Part shown: positions 23,880 to 31,208 of the stretch, piece by piece
Layout of the letters: the number at the start of each line of letters is the position of its first letter
Position numbering within the stretch: the first letter of the stretch is position 1
NCBI GenBank assembly: GCA_011525695.1
Contig: WYBX01000036.1
Location: forward strand, 1 to 40,660
DNA: 40,660 bases
Source: Verrucomicrobiia bacterium
Lineage (GTDB): Bacteria; Verrucomicrobiota; Verrucomicrobiia; Opitutales; Opitutaceae
Direction of reading: 5' to 3'
Notes under the pieces: model-generated
Told to the model about the DNA's origin: nothing
Databases searched by the model: none
The model's input: the letters and a program-made list of their open reading frames with translations, nothing else
Program-made: the position numbers and the translations under genes

Positions 23880-24710
23880 TCAGATCACATCCGCGAAGGC
23901 GGGCCGCAGCTTGTGGAAGGCGAAGTTGCCAATCAGGTAGACCAGGACCCCGGTGATCCAGAGAAAGGCCAGGCTCGAGTTCTCCACCGGCTGGTGCCAG
24001 AGCACGACACGTCGGGCGCTCTCGACCGCGTGCAGCAGCGGGTTGGCGAGCAGGAGCTGCTGTGCCCAAGCGGGCGTGTTTTCCAGTAGCGAAAGGGGAT
24101 AAAACACCGCGCTGATGTAGATCAGGACCTGCACGAAGAACGGCATCGCACTCGCGATGTCGCGGATGAAGACGCCGAAGGCCGACAGGAACCAGGCGCA
24201 GCCAAAACCCGTCAGGATGACGGGCGGAATGATCAGGAACAGCAGCAGCGCGTGCCAGTCGAGTCCGTCGCCGAGCACGGCCACGCCCAGCAATGCCAGG
24301 CACAGGCTGATGGCGGCGGTGAAGGTGGCGGCAAGGACCGAGGCTGCCGGGAGGATTTCGAGGGGAAAGACGACCTTCTTGACGAAATTCGGCTGGGTCA
24401 CGATCACGGTGGGACTTACCGCGAGCACTTCGCTGAGGAATTGGAAGAGGACGAGACCGAGGAAGATCCCCAGGGCATAGTCGAGATTGGTTTCGTGCGG
24501 TGAGTTCGTGAACCGGCCCTCGAAGACGAAGCCGAACACGAAGGTGTAGACCGCAAGTGACAGCAGCGGCGTGAGCACGGTCCAGAGCAGCCCGAGGAAG
24601 CTGCCCCGGTGGCGCTGTTCGATCGCGCGGCGCGCGAATTGGTGCAACAGGGCCCGGTGGCGATGGAGCTCGCGAAAAGGCGACAACGGGTTCGCGGCGG
24701 AAAAGTTCAT
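23880..24710 (-). CDS. wzm: Wzm-like polysaccharide ABC exporter, ABC-2 permease subunit
   Basis: 276 residues with the six-helix ABC-2 layout. The amphipathic N-terminal part RALLHQFARRAIEQRHRGSF leads into LLWTVLTPLLSLAVYTFVFG (TM1); further hydrophobic segments include LGIFLGLVLFQFLSEVLAV, AATFTAAISLCLALLGVAVL, ALLLFLIIPPVILTGFG, FFVQVLIYISAVFYPL and FLWITGVLVYLIGNFAF. VTQPNFVKKVVFPLEILP is a signature of Wzm/TagG permeases. It should form the inner-membrane channel for a lipid-linked glycan, using the Wzt-like ATPase encoded at 1384-2715; no other Wzt candidate is in the window. ATG 24710 fits the family's usual start; the in-frame extension to 24845 would be repeat-like DNA. It is followed by a methyltransferase gene in the same direction, probably co-transcribed. 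Confidence 0.9.
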   Translation of the reverse strand: MNFSAANPLSPFRELHRHRALLHQFARRAIEQRHRGSFLGLLWTVLTPLLSLAVYTFVFGFVFEGRFTNSPHETNLDYALGIFLGLVLFQFLSEVLAVSPTVIVTQPNFVKKVVFPLEILPAASVLAATFTAAISLCLALLGVAVLGDGLDWHALLLFLIIPPVILTGFGCAWFLSAFGVFIRDIASAMPFFVQVLIYISAVFYPLSLLENTPAWAQQLLLANPLLHAVESARRVVLWHQPVENSSLAFLWITGVLVYLIGNFAFHKLRPAFADVI

Positions 24711-25025
24711 CGGCGCGTGCAGTCTTCCCGCGAAGGCCGCGAAAGGGCTAGCCTGAATATTTCGCGTTTCGCGAAATATTGGCCGTGAGGGGCGGCATGC
24801 CCGAGCGTGCGTGCGCACGTTCTTGGAGTGGCCGAACGTTCGCAATTTTCGTCCCTTTCTTGGCGGCCGTTCGCGTAGGGGCGCAGACTTGCCCGTTCGA
24901 CGAGCTCAGGGTCCCGAGCCTGCCGAGGGACTGCCCTCGCGCTGGATTGGATGGTTCTCAGGGCGCAGCAAGCCTGCGCCCCTACGGTGCAGACGTGCTC
25001 CGCAAAGCACCCACGACCTGCGCCC
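24711..25025. other. Intergenic region upstream of wzm
   Basis: 315 bases with no gene. It contains a perfect palindrome at 24756-24780 and a family B element from 24875. A promoter for wzm must lie here or in the aminotransferase gene; none was recognised. Confidence 0.6.
24756..24780. promoter_or_regulatory. Perfect 11-base inverted repeat upstream of wzm
   Basis: AATATTTCGCG-TTT-CGCGAAATATT, 46 bases before the wzm start. It is a perfect stem with an AT-rich base. It could terminate the aminotransferase transcript or be an operator for wzm. Confidence 0.55.
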
Positions 25026-25029
25026 CTAC
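24875..25029. repeat. Family B element, copy 1, overlapping a gene end
   Basis: GTAGGGGCGCAGACTTGCCC, TTCGACGAGCTCAGGGTCCC, then CAAGCCTGCGCCCCTAC. A second CTGCGCCCCTAC end follows at 25018-25029. CTA at 25026-25028 is the TAG stop of the aminotransferase. It matches 39032-39148 along its length. Confidence 0.8.
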
Positions 25030-26198
25030 GGCCCGAAAAAAGCCTGAATCGCCTCGCAGACGCAGTCGATTTGGGCGGCGGTGTGGTGCGGGCCGATGGG
25101 CAGGCTCAGGACTTCGTCCGCGAGCTGTTCGGCGAGCGGGAAATCGCCGCGCTTCCAACCGCTGGGGCCGGCGGTGCGATACGCATTCGAAAGGTGGGGA
25201 GGAATCGGGTAATGCACCTGGGTGCCAATCCCCCGGGCGGCGAGATGGGCCTGCAAGGCATCGCGGCGGGCGGTACGGATCACGAAAAGATGCCAGACCG
25301 GTTCCGCCCAGTCGGGCACGAAGGGAAGCACCAGGTCGCCGGTGCCGCGCAACTGCTCGAGATACCGGGCGGCCAGCACCGCCCGACGGGCATTCCACTC
25401 GGGCAGGCGGCGAAGCTTGACCCGCAGGAACGCGGCCTGGAGTTCGCTGAGCCGCGAGTTGAGTCCCAGGTATTCGTTCTGATACCGGACCTTGGAGCCG
25501 TAGTTGCGCAGGTGACGCAGCCTGTCGGCCAGCGCGTCATCATTGGTGGTGACGGCACCGGCGTCGGCCAGCGCCCCGAGGTTCTTGCTGGGATAGAAGC
25601 TGATTCCGGCCGCATGTCCAAGCGCTCCCACCTGCGTGCGGTTCATGCGAGCCTGGCTCGGGCTCGCCGCGCCGGCCGCCACCGTGCCCGATGGCATCCG
25701 GCACACGGCGCCGTGCGCCTGCGCGGCATCTTCGAGCACGAAGAGGCCATGTTTCGCGGCCACCCGGTGAATTCCGACCATGTCGGCGGGCTGTCCATAC
25801 AAATGGATTGGCAGGATGACCCGGGTCCGCGGCGTGATCAGCGCCTCGATCCGGTCGGGATCGAGATTGTAAGTCCGGGGATCCGGTTCGCAGGGGACGG
25901 GCTTCCCTCCGGCGTGGGTCACGGCGAGCCAGGTGGCAATGTAGCCATGGGACGGGACAATCACCTCATCGCCGGGCTTGATGCCGATGGCCATCAGCAC
26001 GAGTTGCATGGCCTCGAGTCCGTTGGCGACCCCGATGCAGTGCTTCACGCCGACGCTGGCTGCATATTCGGATTCGAAGGCGTCGAGTTCGCGGCCGAGC
26101 AGGACCCAACCCGATTCCATGACCCGGTGATACGCCGCATCGAGCCCGGCGCGAAGCTCCTCGTAGGCGGGTTTAAGGTCGAGAATGGGGACGGTCAC
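25026..26198 (-). CDS. DegT/DnrJ/EryC1-family sugar aminotransferase
   Basis: 390 residues, a fold-type I PLP enzyme. [69 protein letters not shown] (156-164) and the PLP-lysine motif [11 protein letters not shown] (Lys about 205) are all typical. It should aminate a nucleotide-bound keto sugar, giving an amino sugar for the glycan; no sugar dehydratase is in the window. Between HGA and VGALG it has about 18 residues more than usual, rich in Ala, Gly and Ser (about 166-189). The GTG at 26198 was chosen, because upstream ATGs would force the family G repeat to be coding. The TAG stop lies in a family B repeat. Confidence 0.88.
   Translation of the reverse strand: MTVPILDLKPAYEELRAGLDAAYHRVMESGWVLLGRELDAFESEYAASVGVKHCIGVANGLEAMQLVLMAIGIKPGDEVIVPSHGYIATWLAVTHAGGKPVPCEPDPRTYNLDPDRIEALITPRTRVILPIHLYGQPADMVGIHRVAAKHGLFVLEDAAQAHGAVCRMPSGTVAAGAASPSQARMNRTQVGALGHAAGISFYPSKNLGALADAGAVTTNDDALADRLRHLRNYGSKVRYQNEYLGLNSRLSELQAAFLRVKLRRLPEWNARRAVLAARYLEQLRGTGDLVLPFVPDWAEPVWHLFVIRTARRDALQAHLAARGIGTQVHYPIPPHLSNAYRTAGPSGWKRGDFPLAEQLADEVLSLPIGPHHTAAQIDCVCEAIQAFFGP
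25632..25703. repeat. Possible in-frame repeat insertion in the aminotransferase gene
   Basis: GCGAGCCTGGCTCGGGCTCG is a self-complementary stretch within the extra coding segment ([20 protein letters not shown]) absent from typical family members. Its GC-rich palindromic nature suggests an inserted repeat. No second copy was found in the window. Confidence 0.35.
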
Positions 26199-26203
26199 TG
26201 GAG

Positions 26204-26242
26204 GAGTAGTGGGTAGCGGGTAGCGAGTTGCGGGTAGCGAGT
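26204..26242. repeat. Family G, left arm
   Basis: GAGTAGTGGGTAGCGGGTAG, CGAGTTGCGGGTAGCGAG: degenerate tandem units of about seven bases (GTAGCGG/GTAGCGA). Confidence 0.75.
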
Positions 26243-26280
26243 GAACACAATTCGGATCGATCATTCTGCGGCAATTTGAG

Positions 26281-26450
26281 GGGCCAGAGCGCACAGAGGC
26301 CAGACAGGAGGACACAGAGGAGGACGCCTGCGGCGTGGTGGTTGGTTATTCGAGATCGGGTTCTTTGGAGGATTCACGTGAAACCCAAACTTTGAACAGT
26401 CCGGGCCGGCTCTGTGACCTCCATTTTCCCTCCGTGGCCTCTGTGTTTCA
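26281..26450. repeat. Family E element, complete copy (plus orientation)
   Basis: About 170 bases. Ends are inverted: CAGAGCGCACAGAGGCC and GTGGCCTCTGTGTTTCA. The interior contains GACGCCTGCGGCGTGGT, TTATTCGAGATC, ATTCACGTGA and TTTGAACAG. It matches 29865-30038 in the opposite orientation with only scattered differences. Confidence 0.85.
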
Positions 26451-26540
26451 CATGCACCTTTGATTGCGGCTCGCGAGTCGGGAGATCTTCGCACGAAGGC
26501 TTGAGACACGAGCACATCGCGCTGTCGGGGAATCGGCATG

Positions 26541-26570
26541 CTCACTACCCGCTACCCGCTACTCGCTACT
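26541..26570. repeat. Family G, right arm
   Basis: CTCACTACCCGCTACCCGCT, ACTCGCTACT is the inverse of the left arm 300 bases away. Confidence 0.75.
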
Positions 26571-26610
26571 GCCGCGGGATGCGAATTGGAGAGGGTTCGC
26601 GGAGCGAAAA

Positions 26611-28095
26611 CTACACGAACTTCAGCTTGCGGGCGGCAAACGCGATCATCCGGAGGAGCAGGAGCCCGTGGCGCCAGCGCTGGATGTTGGTCGTGCCGTA
26701 GGTGCGTTCACGATACCGGATTGGCACGTCGGCGATCTTCAGGTTCAGCTTCGCGGCGCCAAACAGCAGGTCGAAATCGCCGAACGGGTCGAAATCGCCG
26801 AAGTACGCCCGATTGGCGGCGATCCGCTCGTAGTGGGCGCGGGTGAGCACCTTCGTTCCGCAGAGCGTGTCCTTGACCGGCTGCCCGAGCAGCCAGGTGA
26901 AGATCAGGCCGAAGGCCTTGTTCGCGCAAAGGTTCAGGAACTGCATCGCCTCCTTGTCCATCGGGTAGACCAGCCGGACGCCGTTCGCGAACTCGGCCCG
27001 GCCGCTGGCGATCACGTCGTAGAACTTGGGCAGTTCCTCGGGCGGCATCGTCAAGTCGGCATCGAGAATCATCAGGATCTCGCCGGTGGCGGCCGCGAAT
27101 CCCGCCCGCACAGCATCCCCCTTGCCGCGGCCGGTCTGCCGGAGCGTCTTGATCCGCCGGTGCGGGTTGGCCGCGGCGACCTGCTGGATCGCCGCCCAGG
27201 TGTCGTCCCGTGAGTGTCCCTCCACGAAGATCAGCTCAGTCCCGGCCCCCAACTCGGCAGTGCGGGCAACGGCGGCGGCAATGTTGCCGGATTCGTTCCG
27301 GGCGGGAATGATGACGGACACAGTCAGCGGCCGGTCCGCCGGCGCGGGCGCGCGCCGGGCGACGACGAAGACCGTGAGGCAGAACCATTGCAGCAGCGGG
27401 GCGAGCCAGCGGTTAATCAGCGTGCCGATCCCCAGGGCGCGGAAGGGAACCAGGATCCGACCCTCGCGCGAAAGCGGGTCCCAGCCGCCGAGTTGCAGCA
27501 GGTTCACCACGTCGGACGAGGCGAGCCAGCTGTTCTGCGGCTGCGGCGCCTTGAGCCCGAGCCAGCGCGCCAGCGTGAGCACGGGGCGCCAGAGGGTGTT
27601 CTGGAAGTTGATCAGCAGCCGCGTGTCGCGATGCGAGACGGCGTGGAGCCGCTCCAGCAGCCGCTGCACATCGGCCGCGAGGTTGAGCGTATCAGAGATG
27701 ATGATAACATCGAAAGTCCCCGGGAGGCTCAGCTCCTCCCCCGCTTGGGCGTGGAATTCCGCGTTGGGCACCCGCCGGCGGGCGGCCTCGAGCTGGTGCG
27801 GGGAAAGATCGACGCCGGTCTTCTTCGCGGCGTGCAACCGGGCCAGCAAATCGCCCGAGCCGCAGCCGATCTCGAGCACGCTGGCGCCGGCGGGAATAAG
27901 CAGGTTGTAGTAGTGGGCGAGGAGTGCGTGGTAGGCGCGGGCGCCGGCCAGCGGCTCGTTGTCCGCGGCGTCATAAAAGGCGCGGACATCCTCGAGATGT
28001 TCGCGGGCGAGCGACGACGCGGGCGGCACCGGCAACGCGGGCGAAGGCGCGGAGGTCGAAGGCGAGCGCACAGCGTCGATCTCGTTCAGAGCCAT
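26611..28095 (-). CDS. Methyltransferase-GT2 fusion protein
   Basis: 494 residues. The N-terminal half is a class I SAM-methyltransferase: SVLEIGCGSGDLLARL (about 72-87), TGVDLSPHQLEAA and FDVIIISDTLNLA. After a hydrophobic hinge (LLQWFCLTVFVVA) comes a GT2 domain: LTVSVIIPARNESGNIAAAV, IFVEGHSRDDTW, RGKGDAVRAGFAAATGEILM and metal-binding LDADLTMPPEEL, with LCGTKVL downstream. The GT2 part resembles dolichol-phosphate-mannose-synthase-like enzymes that make polyprenyl-phosphate sugars. Fusions of this order occur as a recognised bacterial family. Role in this locus: probably builds a lipid-linked sugar donor and methylates a partner substrate (inference). The ATG at 28095 has GGAG nine bases upstream; ATG 28110 is also possible. 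Confidence 0.85.
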   Translation of the reverse strand: MALNEIDAVRSPSTSAPSPALPVPPASSLAREHLEDVRAFYDAADNEPLAGARAYHALLAHYYNLLIPAGASVLEIGCGSGDLLARLHAAKKTGVDLSPHQLEAARRRVPNAEFHAQAGEELSLPGTFDVIIISDTLNLAADVQRLLERLHAVSHRDTRLLINFQNTLWRPVLTLARWLGLKAPQPQNSWLASSDVVNLLQLGGWDPLSREGRILVPFRALGIGTLINRWLAPLLQWFCLTVFVVARRAPAPADRPLTVSVIIPARNESGNIAAAVARTAELGAGTELIFVEGHSRDDTWAAIQQVAAANPHRRIKTLRQTGRGKGDAVRAGFAAATGEILMILDADLTMPPEELPKFYDVIASGRAEFANGVRLVYPMDKEAMQFLNLCANKAFGLIFTWLLGQPVKDTLCGTKVLTRAHYERIAANRAYFGDFDPFGDFDLLFGAAKLNLKIADVPIRYRERTYGTTNIQRWRHGLLLLRMIAFAARKLKFV

Positions 28096-28114
28096 CCGGT
28101 CTTTCTCCATCCGG

Positions 28115-28197
28115 AAATTAACCGCGGATTTCGCGGATCGAGCGGCTGGTCAGGGGTGTTCCTGCCTTTATCTGCGATATCCGCGTCATCTGCGGTA
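28115..28197. repeat. Family D palindromic repeat, copy 2
   Basis: AAATTAACCGCGGATTTCGC to CCGCGTCATCTGCGGTAA. It is the inverse orientation of 10878-10961, with the CCTGCCTTTATC core in common. Confidence 0.7.
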
Positions 28198-28364
28198 AGG
28201 GCGGGCTTGGTCATGGCCGGGGTTCGGTGCGGTGAAATGGGATCGGCGGAATGAAATGGCTGACGCTTCCGCCTCGTAAGGCTTAGGATCGGCCGATGGC
28301 GGCGCAAGCATTACAACCGGCGCATTGCTTTCCTGAAACCGTTTTGATGTGCGCGGACGCCGGG

Positions 28365-28416
28365 GTAGGGCAGGTCTATTTGACCTGCCCCGGGTCAGGT
28401 CGGAGACCTGACCTAC
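28365..28416. repeat. REPIN-like element M
   Basis: GTAG, hairpin GGCAGGTC-tattt-GACCTGCC, CGG, hairpin GGTCAGGTC-gga-GACCTGACC, then TAC. It has the same GTAG-hairpin-hairpin-CTAC layout as element L with different stem sequences. Confidence 0.75.
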
Positions 28417-28445
28417 TGGCTGCACCGCTCTGAATACGCCCGCAC

Positions 28446-28500
28446 TGAGTCCTCTGTCCTCAGTCGTCTGCCATCTGCCCTCCGTCGTCCGTCCTCCGCC
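28446..28500. repeat. Family H simple-sequence tract, opposite orientation
   Basis: GAGTCCTCTGTCCTCAGTCG ... CGTCGTCCGTCCTCCGCC: degenerate units resembling the reverse complement of the tract at 14205-14335. Confidence 0.55.
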
Positions 28501-28508
28501 ATTCCGCC

Positions 28509-29750
28509 CTACGCCGCGGTGCCGCGGACGATGTCGCCGGGCTCCAGCCGGGCGGCCCGGCGTGCGGGAATCAGGCTTGCGACCATGACCATGACGAGCG
28601 CCGTGACGATCGCCTGCACGTAATGCTGAGGCTCCCACGTCACCTGGAAGCTTTCGGTCTTGAAGATCCCGGTGATATTCAGCGGCACCCGCGAGATGGC
28701 GTAGGTCACGCCGGCGCCGAACAGCGCGCCGACCAGCGCACCGATCGCCAGGACGATGCCCGCCTGCCAGAGAAAGATTTGGGTGATGTCCTTTCGTTCA
28801 TAACCCATCGAGCGCAGGATCGCGATTTCCTTGGTCTTCTCCAGGACGATCATCGCGAGGGTGTTGAACATGGCGAGGCTGGCAATGAGGGTGAAGACGG
28901 TGACGGTGATTCCGCTGGAGATCCGCAGGGCGCGGAACACGCCGAGCCAGACCTCCTCGCGCTTCTGCCAGGGGGTGACGCTGTGCTGGAGCACCTCGGA
29001 CATCTGGGCGGCTTCCGCCGGCGCACGATCCGGGTCGGCGAGGCTGATTTGGATGAAGGTTGCCCCGGAGGGTTTCTTCAGGAGCGATCGCGCCTCGCTC
29101 AGGGCGATGTAAACCCGGGTCTTGTCGATGTCGCGCACGCCGGTCTCGTAAATCGCCGCGACCCGGAAGCGCCGCGACTCACCGCGGGCGTTGATCACGA
29201 ACCAGTCGTTGACCGCGAGTTGCAGCTGCTCGGCAATGACCCGGCCGATCAGCGCGCCCGAGGGCGACTCGCGGAACTTGGCCAGGCTGCCGAAGGCAAT
29301 CTGCCGCTCGAGATCCGACACCTGGATATGATCGTCGATTTCAATCCCGAAGACCTGGGCGTCGCCGGACTTGAACGAGCTGGTGAGCTGGACATTCCCC
29401 CGCAGTACCTGTGACGCGCCGCGGACATTGGCGAAGGCGCGCACCGCCTCCATCAGGAGCCTGGGCTCCTCGACTCCTTCGATGTATTTCACGCCCTCCT
29501 TCTGTCGGATCGTGAACTCCGAGCCCCGGCCGGCGCTCATGCTCCGCATCGTGTCCTGGATCCGATCCTCGATCCGCATGGCCCCATCGGTGCCGAGCAG
29601 GGTGCGGATGAAGAACTGCTCGAATCCGCTCGTGGTCGCCTGGGTGACGATGAAGAGACCCACGCCGAGGATCGTGCAGGCGAGACTCATGAGCATCGCA
29701 CGCTTCTTCGCCGTGAGGAAACGAAAGGCGATCCGCAGATTTGGGGTCAT
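28509..29750 (-). CDS. FtsX/MacB-type ABC transporter permease (LolC/E-like)
   Basis: 413 residues. One N-terminal membrane segment (RAMLMSLACTILGVGLFIVT) is followed by a periplasmic region of about 220 residues and three C-terminal segments (ITVTVFTLIASLAMFNTLAM, IFLWQAGIVLAIGALVGALF, AIVTALVMVMVASLIPA). LEKTKEIAILRSMGYERKDI is the typical coupling helix, and LIPARRAARLEPGDIVRG the typical end of FtsX-domain permeases. It would convert ATP hydrolysis by a LolD/MacB-type ATPase into mechanical export or lipoprotein release. The adaptor and channel genes lie upstream on the same strand after a family E element. The best ATPase candidate, at 33042, is on the opposite strand. Confidence 0.88.
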   Translation of the reverse strand: MTPNLRIAFRFLTAKKRAMLMSLACTILGVGLFIVTQATTSGFEQFFIRTLLGTDGAMRIEDRIQDTMRSMSAGRGSEFTIRQKEGVKYIEGVEEPRLLMEAVRAFANVRGASQVLRGNVQLTSSFKSGDAQVFGIEIDDHIQVSDLERQIAFGSLAKFRESPSGALIGRVIAEQLQLAVNDWFVINARGESRRFRVAAIYETGVRDIDKTRVYIALSEARSLLKKPSGATFIQISLADPDRAPAEAAQMSEVLQHSVTPWQKREEVWLGVFRALRISSGITVTVFTLIASLAMFNTLAMIVLEKTKEIAILRSMGYERKDITQIFLWQAGIVLAIGALVGALFGAGVTYAISRVPLNITGIFKTESFQVTWEPQHYVQAIVTALVMVMVASLIPARRAARLEPGDIVRGTAA

Positions 29751-30074
29751 GGGCGGCTCGGGAGCTGTTCGGAATACATCACGATTCTGGGTGCGGCCCG
29801 GTGAGAGGCGGCGATCCAGGCTCCATGTTTCACCAGCGGCCGGCGCAGCTGGAAGTGGATTTTTTGAGACACAGAGGTCACGGAGGGAAAATGGAGGTCA
29901 CAGAGTCGGCCAGGTGCTGTTCAAAATTCCGGGCTCACGTGAATCTTCCCAAAGAACGGATCTCGAATAACTGATAACCACGCCGCAGGCGTCCCCCTCT
30001 GTGTCCGCTCGCCCGATCTCTGTGCGCTCTGTGGCCATGGATTGAATGGCTCAACCGGTTGCGACCTCGGCGGG
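29751..30074. other. Intergenic region between adaptor and permease genes
   Basis: 324 bases mostly occupied by a complete family E element (29865-30038). It breaks what would otherwise be a compact TolC-adaptor-permease operon. No gene was seen. Confidence 0.6.
29865..30038. repeat. Family E element, complete copy (minus orientation)
   Basis: GAGACACAGAGGTCACGGAG ... GATCTCTGTGCGCTCTGTGG. It is the reverse complement of the copy at 26281-26450, sharing CCTGCGGCGTGG, TTATTCGAGATC and TTCACGTGA. TTTTTT at the left boundary precedes it. Confidence 0.85.
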
Positions 30075-31208
30075 TCATTCCACCTGCTCGATCGTGACCC
30101 GCTGGCCGTCGCGGAAGCGTTCGAGATTCTCCACAATCACGAGTTCGCCGGGGGCGAGTCCCTTCCTCACCTCGGCAAGGTTCAACCCCTGGAAGCCGAT
30201 CTCGACGGGACGCTTCTCCACCCGGCCGCCCTTCACCACCCAGACGTGTTCGTTGTTCAGGACCGCGCGCCGCGGCACCAGCGGCTGGTTGGGCCGTTCG
30301 CCGACGGTGATCGTCACCTCCCCCGTGCTGTTGGGGATCAGTTTTTCGGGTGGAAGATCGATGTCGAGCCACACCGTGTAGCGCTGGGTCTGCTCGTCGG
30401 CAAAAGGGAGAATCTTGCTCACGGTCGCGTCAAATTCCTGGCTCCCGTAGATCAGGAGCCGGACCCGCGCCGGCTGGCCGAGCCGGACCTGGCCAAAGCT
30501 TTCCTCGCCAATCTTCGCGATCACGACGCGCTCCTTGAAGTAGAAGGTGGCGACGGTCGCACCGTGTCCGATCAGGCTGCCCTCGGTCACGAAGACCTTC
30601 TCGGTGCTGCCGTCGGCCGGTGCCCGGATGGTCATCCGTTCGAGCGCCAGGTCGCTCGCCTCCATCTGGCTCTTGAACCCGGCTTCGCCGGCCTCCGCGT
30701 CGAAATCGGCGAGTTTCAGCTGGGTTTCGATCTGGGCCACGGCGCGGCGCTGCCGGGCGACATCCTCGTCGGAGACCTCGCCCCGTTGCTGCAGCCGCTC
30801 CAGGTTCTCGAGCGCGCGTTGTGCGACCTGCAGCTCCGGGTTGTTGCGGCGGACAATCTCCCGGCGGGCGCGGGCATTCTCGTGATTGCGGCGGGCATCG
30901 TCGATTCCGCGCTGCAAATCGCGCGTATCCAGTTTCACGAGTTCATCACCCTTGCGGAAGGACTTGCCCGGGTCGAGGGAGGGCGAGACCCACACGACGC
31001 GGCCGGACGCCTCGCTTTGAATCGGCGTTAGCCCGTGGTCGGCGTGGACCTCCACGCTGCCGGAAACCGCCTGCACCGCCGGCCCGAGCTTCACGGCCGC
31101 CACGATGGCGGTCTCGCGAAAGCCGATGAACGCGGCCGCGATGCCGGCCGCGACGAGGACAAGGACGACTCCGAGCTTGATCAGGAGGTTACCATTTTGG
31201 GCGGGCAT
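30075..31208 (-). CDS. HlyD/MacA-like periplasmic adaptor of a tripartite exporter
   Basis: 377 residues. An N-terminal membrane anchor (LIKLGVVLVLVAAGIAAAFI) leads into a biotinyl-lipoyl half (GRVVWVSPSLDPGKSFRKGD), a coiled-coil hairpin (about 95-175; RRNHENARARREIVRRNN, ENLERLQQRGEVSDEDVARQ), then MTIRAPADGSTEKVFVTEGS, a beta-barrel and a membrane-proximal C-terminal domain. It would connect an inner-membrane FtsX-type permease to a TolC-like channel. Its start overlaps the 3' end of the channel gene by 20 bases, so the two are translationally linked. It is nearer to MacA-type adaptors than to type I secretion HlyD, judging from length and permease type, but this is not decisive. Confidence 0.88.
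   Translation of the reverse strand: MPAQNGNLLIKLGVVLVLVAAGIAAAFIGFRETAIVAAVKLGPAVQAVSGSVEVHADHGLTPIQSEASGRVVWVSPSLDPGKSFRKGDELVKLDTRDLQRGIDDARRNHENARARREIVRRNNPELQVAQRALENLERLQQRGEVSDEDVARQRRAVAQIETQLKLADFDAEAGEAGFKSQMEASDLALERMTIRAPADGSTEKVFVTEGSLIGHGATVATFYFKERVVIAKIGEESFGQVRLGQPARVRLLIYGSQEFDATVSKILPFADEQTQRYTVWLDIDLPPEKLIPNSTGEVTITVGERPNQPLVPRRAVLNNEHVWVVKGGRVEKRPVEIGFQGLNLAEVRKGLAPGELVIVENLERFRDGQRVTIEQVE

Larger units (their letters stand above)
26199..26610. other. Intergenic region with a nested repeat structure
   Basis: 412 bases without a gene. Family G arms at 26204-26242 and 26541-26570 face each other and enclose a complete family E element at 26281-26450. The other enclosed sequence shows nothing recognisable. 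Confidence 0.6.
28111..28508. other. Intergenic region with families D, M and H
   Basis: 398 bases without a gene, between the glycan block and the ABC permease gene. It contains D copy 2, a REPIN-like element M and an H-type tract. Confidence 0.6.

Noticed and set aside
24779..25420. Plus-strand open frame across the family B element and the aminotransferase gene end
   Set aside because: It is translated repeat DNA continuing antisense to the aminotransferase gene, with no protein family resemblance.
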